Positions 14,337 to 17,110 of a DNA stretch of 17,110 nt are shown piece by piece; positions within the stretch are counted from its first letter, which is position 1, and every line of letters begins with the position of its first letter. The stretch spans positions 1-17,110 of the forward strand of contig CAYZOC010000023.1 in the NCBI GenBank assembly GCA_964480275.1, written 5' to 3'. Origin of the DNA: DATESG01 sp964480275. GTDB lineage: Bacteria; Bacillota_I; Bacilli_A; RFN20; CAG-826. A program made the translations under genes and the position numbers. The notes under the pieces were generated by a model. That model was not told the origin of the DNA. It made no database searches and was given only the letters and a program-made list of their open reading frames with translations.

Positions 14337-14534
14337 TTATTTACTATTGTTTGTCGATATTTCTTCGATTTTAATTTTTGCATCACTAAGCGTCTTTGTT
14401 AATTCATTTGCTAGTTTACTTCCCTCTTCATAGAGAGCTAATGATTTGTCTAATTCGACATTTCCACTTTCAAGTAACTTAACAATTTCTTCTAATCTTT
14501 GCATTTTTTGTTCAAATGTTTTAGCATCACTCAT
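14337..14534 (-). CDS. xseB: exodeoxyribonuclease VII small subunit
   Basis: This 65-residue subunit binds XseA in several copies to form exonuclease VII, a single-strand-specific nuclease. The sequence is the typical helical pair: FEQKMQRLEEIVKLLESGN, then ELDKSLALYEEGSKLANEL, then SDAKIKIEE. The start overlaps the xseA stop by 8 nt and uses GGAG inside xseA, so translation is coupled, as is usual for this pair. Confidence 0.96.
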   Translation of the reverse strand: MSDAKTFEQKMQRLEEIVKLLESGNVELDKSLALYEEGSKLANELTKTLSDAKIKIEEISTNNSK

Positions 14535-15798
14535 CTTTATATTTCTCCTTTACGGTCGCTACTAGAGCTTGTTTATTTAATTTAGCGATAATTGTATCTT
14601 CTATTTCAATATCTTTGATATCTTTGATAATCTTGCCATTCTTGTCAGTAATGATTGCATATCCTCTCTCGAGTACGCTAAGTGGAGATAATGCCACTAA
14701 ACTTGCGTTCAATCGTGCTGTTACATCAATTTTATTATTAACAATACGAGTGATATATGCTGATATAAGTTCATCAAACATCATAATTTGATTGATATTC
14801 TGGTGATAAGTACGTTCAAAATGACGATTTACTCGTAAACTCAAGTCATTTATTTTTGCATTATATGTAACTATAATATTTTGTGGATCAACTAAAACCG
14901 GTCGTCTAGCAAGATTGATCAATCGTTCAGTAAGTACTTCTAATCGCTTGGTAAGTAAACGGTCTAAACTTTGACTAAATCTATTTATATCCTGCAGTAG
15001 ATCATTTTGATTCTCGACAGCATGCTCCGCTGCCGCGGTAGGCGTTGAGACACGCAAATCACTAACATAGTCGACAAGTGTTGTATCAATTTCGTGACCG
15101 ACTGCACTAATAAGCGGGGTTTTACGTTTGCTAAGTGCGACAATAAGTTCTTCATTGTTAAAAGCCCATAGATCATCACTACTACCTCCGCCACGAGCAA
15201 CAATTAAGACATCTAAATCATATGTTTCGGCCTTTTTAAATGAGGATATCAGTGCCTTTGATGCATCTCTACCCTGAACTAGTGTGGGAAAATAATATAG
15301 TTGAGCAAGCGGGTATCGCCGCGTAATATTTTGGCGAATATCAGCCCATGCTGCACTATCTTTCCCACAAATAACTCCGATTTTTTGAGCGAATTTTGGA
15401 ATCGAGAGTTTTTTACTCTCATCAAAAATACCAGTCGCATTGAGTTTCTCACGAAGCTTCTTTAACGCGAGAAGTTTAGCTCCCTCACCATAATAATCAA
15501 CTTCATGGGCGATTAATTGATAGGTCCCACCTTTTGTGTAAAGTGTGACTTGGCCAGTAACAATTACATCATCGCCATCATTTAAATTTATGTTTTGGAC
15601 CTGAAGTCCGCGCAAAAACATTACAACACTAATGCGGGCATCTTTTTCGTCTTTAAGGGCAAAATATGCGCTTGTAGAGTATTTTTTTATATTTAAAACT
15701 TCGCCACGGACGCGTACATGATTTAAAATCTTATTTTGATCAAGATAATTTTTGACATAATCATTAAGGCTAGTTACAGAGATAAAATCATCATTCAT
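14527..15798 (-). CDS. xseA: exodeoxyribonuclease VII large subunit
   Basis: XseA is the catalytic subunit of exonuclease VII. It has an N-terminal OB fold (VRVRGEVLNIKKYSTSAYFALKD, about 28-50), then the nuclease core with ARGGGSSDDLWAFN (about 201-214) and SAVGHEIDTTLVDYVSDLR (about 231-249), and a C-terminal helical coiled region ending in the typical ERGYAIITDKNGKII segment. I start it at the ATG at 15798 (423 residues) because AAGGTG lies 7 nt before it; the upstream TTG at 15804 is too close to that ribosome site. The start overlaps the nusB stop (ATGAATGA). The order nusB-xseA-xseB matches Bacillus except that folD is missing. Confidence 0.95.
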   Translation of the reverse strand: MNDDFISVTSLNDYVKNYLDQNKILNHVRVRGEVLNIKKYSTSAYFALKDEKDARISVVMFLRGLQVQNINLNDGDDVIVTGQVTLYTKGGTYQLIAHEVDYYGEGAKLLALKKLREKLNATGIFDESKKLSIPKFAQKIGVICGKDSAAWADIRQNITRRYPLAQLYYFPTLVQGRDASKALISSFKKAETYDLDVLIVARGGGSSDDLWAFNNEELIVALSKRKTPLISAVGHEIDTTLVDYVSDLRVSTPTAAAEHAVENQNDLLQDINRFSQSLDRLLTKRLEVLTERLINLARRPVLVDPQNIIVTYNAKINDLSLRVNRHFERTYHQNINQIMMFDELISAYITRIVNNKIDVTARLNASLVALSPLSVLERGYAIITDKNGKIIKDIKDIEIEDTIIAKLNKQALVATVKEKYKDE

Positions 15799-16204
15799 TA
15801 ACAATCACCTTCTCAAGAATCGCGTTAATGTACTTATAATCTTCACTTGGAACAAATTTCTTGGCAAATTTTACAGCGATGTTGATGAGAATAGCTTTGT
15901 CAATTTTCTCAACATAATAAAAATGTGCATAACTCATAATTAAAATGGCCTGACTGATTAAATTTAATCGTTCAAATTTCCATTTAACAAGATGTTTACT
16001 TATATTGGTGATAATTGTGTCAATATTAATCAGAGATTTTACAACTAATTCACGTAAAAAAATATCATTGTCATAGTAATCTATTTCCGTCAGATTACTG
16101 ATAGCTTCGGTGGGGACAAACTCAATATTACCTTTACGGTGCACGAGGGCGCCATAAATCACATAAAGAGCGTATTCATTTTGTTTATTACGTGAAATGT
16201 TCAT
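15791..16204 (-). CDS. nusB: transcription antitermination factor NusB
   Basis: NusB binds boxA RNA with NusE (S10) in rRNA antitermination complexes. The 137-residue all-helical protein aligns through LRELVVKSLINIDTIITNISKHLVKWKFERLNLISQAILIMSYAHF and ends with the characteristic DYKYINAILEKV. The N-terminal part is divergent and Lys/Ile-rich, as in Mollicutes-type NusB. CGGAG lies about 8 nt before the ATG at 16204. Position between asp23 and xseA agrees with yqhY-nusB-(folD)-xseA of Bacillus. The TGA stop overlaps xseA. Confidence 0.9.
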   Translation of the reverse strand: MNISRNKQNEYALYVIYGALVHRKGNIEFVPTEAISNLTEIDYYDNDIFLRELVVKSLINIDTIITNISKHLVKWKFERLNLISQAILIMSYAHFYYVEKIDKAILINIAVKFAKKFVPSEDYKYINAILEKVIVNE

Positions 16205-16226
16205 AATTCTACTCCGTAGTCAAATA

Positions 16227-16235
16227 ATTTTATCA
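16227..16235 (-). promoter_or_regulatory. extended -10 element upstream of nusB
   Basis: On the minus strand TGATAAAAT (plus 16227-16235) is an extended -10 with TAAAAT matching five of six bases. It lies in the 66-nt gap between the membrane-protein gene and nusB and would give an internal promoter for nusB-xseA-xseB and beyond. No clear -35 is seen. A 10-bp direct repeat, AGTAGAATTA, flanks it (16204-16213 and 16248-16257). Confidence 0.35.
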
Positions 16236-16270
16236 TAGTAGGCACTTTAATTCTACTTATAGTTAGCGTT

Positions 16271-16789
16271 TTAGGAAGATATTTCCTGCCCTTTTTTTGC
16301 AATTTTTACGTTTTCGAGATGCGAGAAAATAAATTGGAAAATTATAATAACAAATAGCAGCGCTAGGATACTTATATGGGAAATGAATGCAAAATTAAGT
16401 TCTGCTAAACTTAGGACATAAGGAAAAGGTATTAGTAAGAATAGAAAGTCAACGGTATAGGCGATAAAAGCGACAATCAAGTAGTGAAGCTTTGCGCGGT
16501 TAATTTCTGTAGCAATAAAGGTGATAACACCACTAAAAAAGAAGCTTATTATGATAATTAGACCCATACGTAGCGAAATATTGTCTAGCACTTCGTGCAA
16601 ATACATAAACAAATAACTTGTGCTAGCAAAACCATAACCATAATTATAACGAGGCATCATAATAGCGATTACATTGAAAACAATGTTGGAAATTGCCGTG
16701 AGCAATAAAAAAAATCCCGCTACTTTATATAAGAAGCTGGCAAAAGTTAATTTCTGCTTCTTTGGTAACCGGGATTTAGTTTTCATCAT
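16271..16789 (-). CDS. four-helix membrane protein of unknown function
   Basis: I do not recognise this family. The 172-residue protein begins with a basic head (MMKTKSRLPKKQK), then about four membrane helices at roughly 17-45, 74-94, 102-126 and 131-156, with an aromatic, Gly/Tyr-rich loop between helices 1 and 2 (PRYNYGYGFASTSYLFMYLHE), and a short cytoplasmic tail (HLENVKIAKKGQEISS). The start directly follows the stop of the Asp23-family gene (TAA then ATGATG), so it is co-transcribed and probably translationally coupled with it. It occupies the place between asp23 and nusB where Bacillus has no gene. In Bacilli some Asp23-family proteins work with small membrane anchors (AmaP-type), so a partnership is possible; this is inference from position only. 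Confidence 0.7.
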   Translation of the reverse strand: MMKTKSRLPKKQKLTFASFLYKVAGFFLLLTAISNIVFNVIAIMMPRYNYGYGFASTSYLFMYLHEVLDNISLRMGLIIIISFFFSGVITFIATEINRAKLHYLIVAFIAYTVDFLFLLIPFPYVLSLAELNFAFISHISILALLFVIIIFQFIFSHLENVKIAKKGQEISS

Positions 16790-17110
16790 TTACTTCTTAT
16801 TTACATTAACTACTTCAATACCAATTTTAAAAGGAATCAATTCCGTCATCATCGTCAGTGAATTAGCGACATTTTCTTGAATGTTGAGACAAACTTCATT
16901 AACGTTAGCATCAGCATTAATAACAACATATATTTTGACTGTAACTAGCCCATTTTTTATTTCACAAGTCGCCGGACGATGAACAAAGAAGGTTGACTTA
17001 CGAGTGAATGTCTCTGCCCCTTTAACCTGATTGGTGGCAGTTTCGGCGATTTGATCGAAAACATGGTGGGAAATTCCCATCACACCATTACGAGTATAGT
17101 TTTGTATGTA
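16790..17110 (-). CDS. Asp23/Gls24 (YqhY-type) family protein, 5' end beyond the window
   Basis: The Asp23/Gls24 family contains envelope-stress-associated proteins; the YqhY branch sits beside nusB and is linked to control of fatty acid synthesis in Bacillus. The family pattern is visible: GISHHVFDQIAETATNQVKG, then VTVKIYVVINADANVNEVCLNIQENVANSLTMMTE, ending in IEVVNV. The reading frame stays open to the end of the window (17110), adding YIQNYTRNGV before the first ATG at 17080, and neither that ATG nor the GTG at 17083 has a ribosome site. The true start is therefore probably just outside, and the entry is 5'-partial. It is followed without a gap by the membrane-protein gene. Confidence 0.88.
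   Translation of the reverse strand, partial: YIQNYTRNGVMGISHHVFDQIAETATNQVKGAETFTRKSTFFVHRPATCEIKNGLVTVKIYVVINADANVNEVCLNIQENVANSLTMMTELIPFKIGIEVVNVNKK

Noticed and set aside
17080..17083. Start of the Asp23-family gene at the GTG or ATG inside the window
   Set aside because: Neither has a Shine-Dalgarno, and the frame stays open to the window edge with plausible extra residues, so the start is more likely outside.
1..17110. CRISPR array, insertion sequence, prophage, tRNA or rRNA
   Set aside because: I saw no spaced repeats, transposase, terminal inverted repeats, phage genes or cloverleaf sequences by eye.

Overview
The window looks like the chromosome of a low-G+C, Mollicutes-like member of the Bacilli. 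Three things point that way: EF-P has the mycoplasma-type loop NKTAMR, NadD is fused to a YqeK HD domain as in mycoplasmas, and several neighbourhoods are the Firmicutes ones (plsY|parE-parC, yqeG-yqeH-yhbY-nadD-yqeK, asp23-nusB-xseA-xseB, xerD-deoB). Unlike Mycoplasma, TGA works as a stop here. It ends yqeG, yhbY, nadD-yqeK, xseA, nusB and deoB, and I saw no in-frame TGA used as Trp. That fits an Acholeplasma-, Izemoplasma- or Erysipelotrichia-like lineage; the order cannot be fixed from this window.

Layout, left part (1-9966): rpmG; efp and a YneF-type small membrane protein; plsY on the minus strand; the topoisomerase IV operon parE-parC; a small minus-strand membrane protein; and the operon yqeG-yqeH-yhbY-nadD/yqeK (ribosome assembly GTPase, HAD phosphatase, NAD synthesis, Ap4A hydrolysis). 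Hairpin terminators close most units, two of them bidirectional between convergent genes.

Centre (9967-10241): a 275-bp non-coding gap holds the operon terminator and, at 10065-10092, a 28-bp sequence laid out as 11 + 6 + 11 that closely matches the Bacillus subtilis dif site. The right (XerD) arm is identical. I read this as the chromosome dimer resolution site, so the window spans the replication terminus.

Right part (10242-17110): every gene is on the minus strand. These are an orphan PemK/MazF-family protein with its own candidate promoter and operator, deoB with its own promoter, and a long run asp23 (cut by the window edge)-membrane protein-nusB-xseA-xseB-dinB-xerD. Genes left of dif run mostly rightward and genes right of it run leftward, so both arms point toward dif, as expected for genes co-oriented with converging forks.

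Functionally, the machinery that finishes chromosome replication is clustered here: topoisomerase IV decatenates sister chromosomes, XerD (with a XerC partner not in the window) resolves dimers at dif, and the dif sequence itself is present. The other genes are housekeeping. The least understood parts are the PemK-like gene beside dif, two orphan membrane proteins, and an EF-P whose catalytic loop tip is Met rather than the usual modified Lys.
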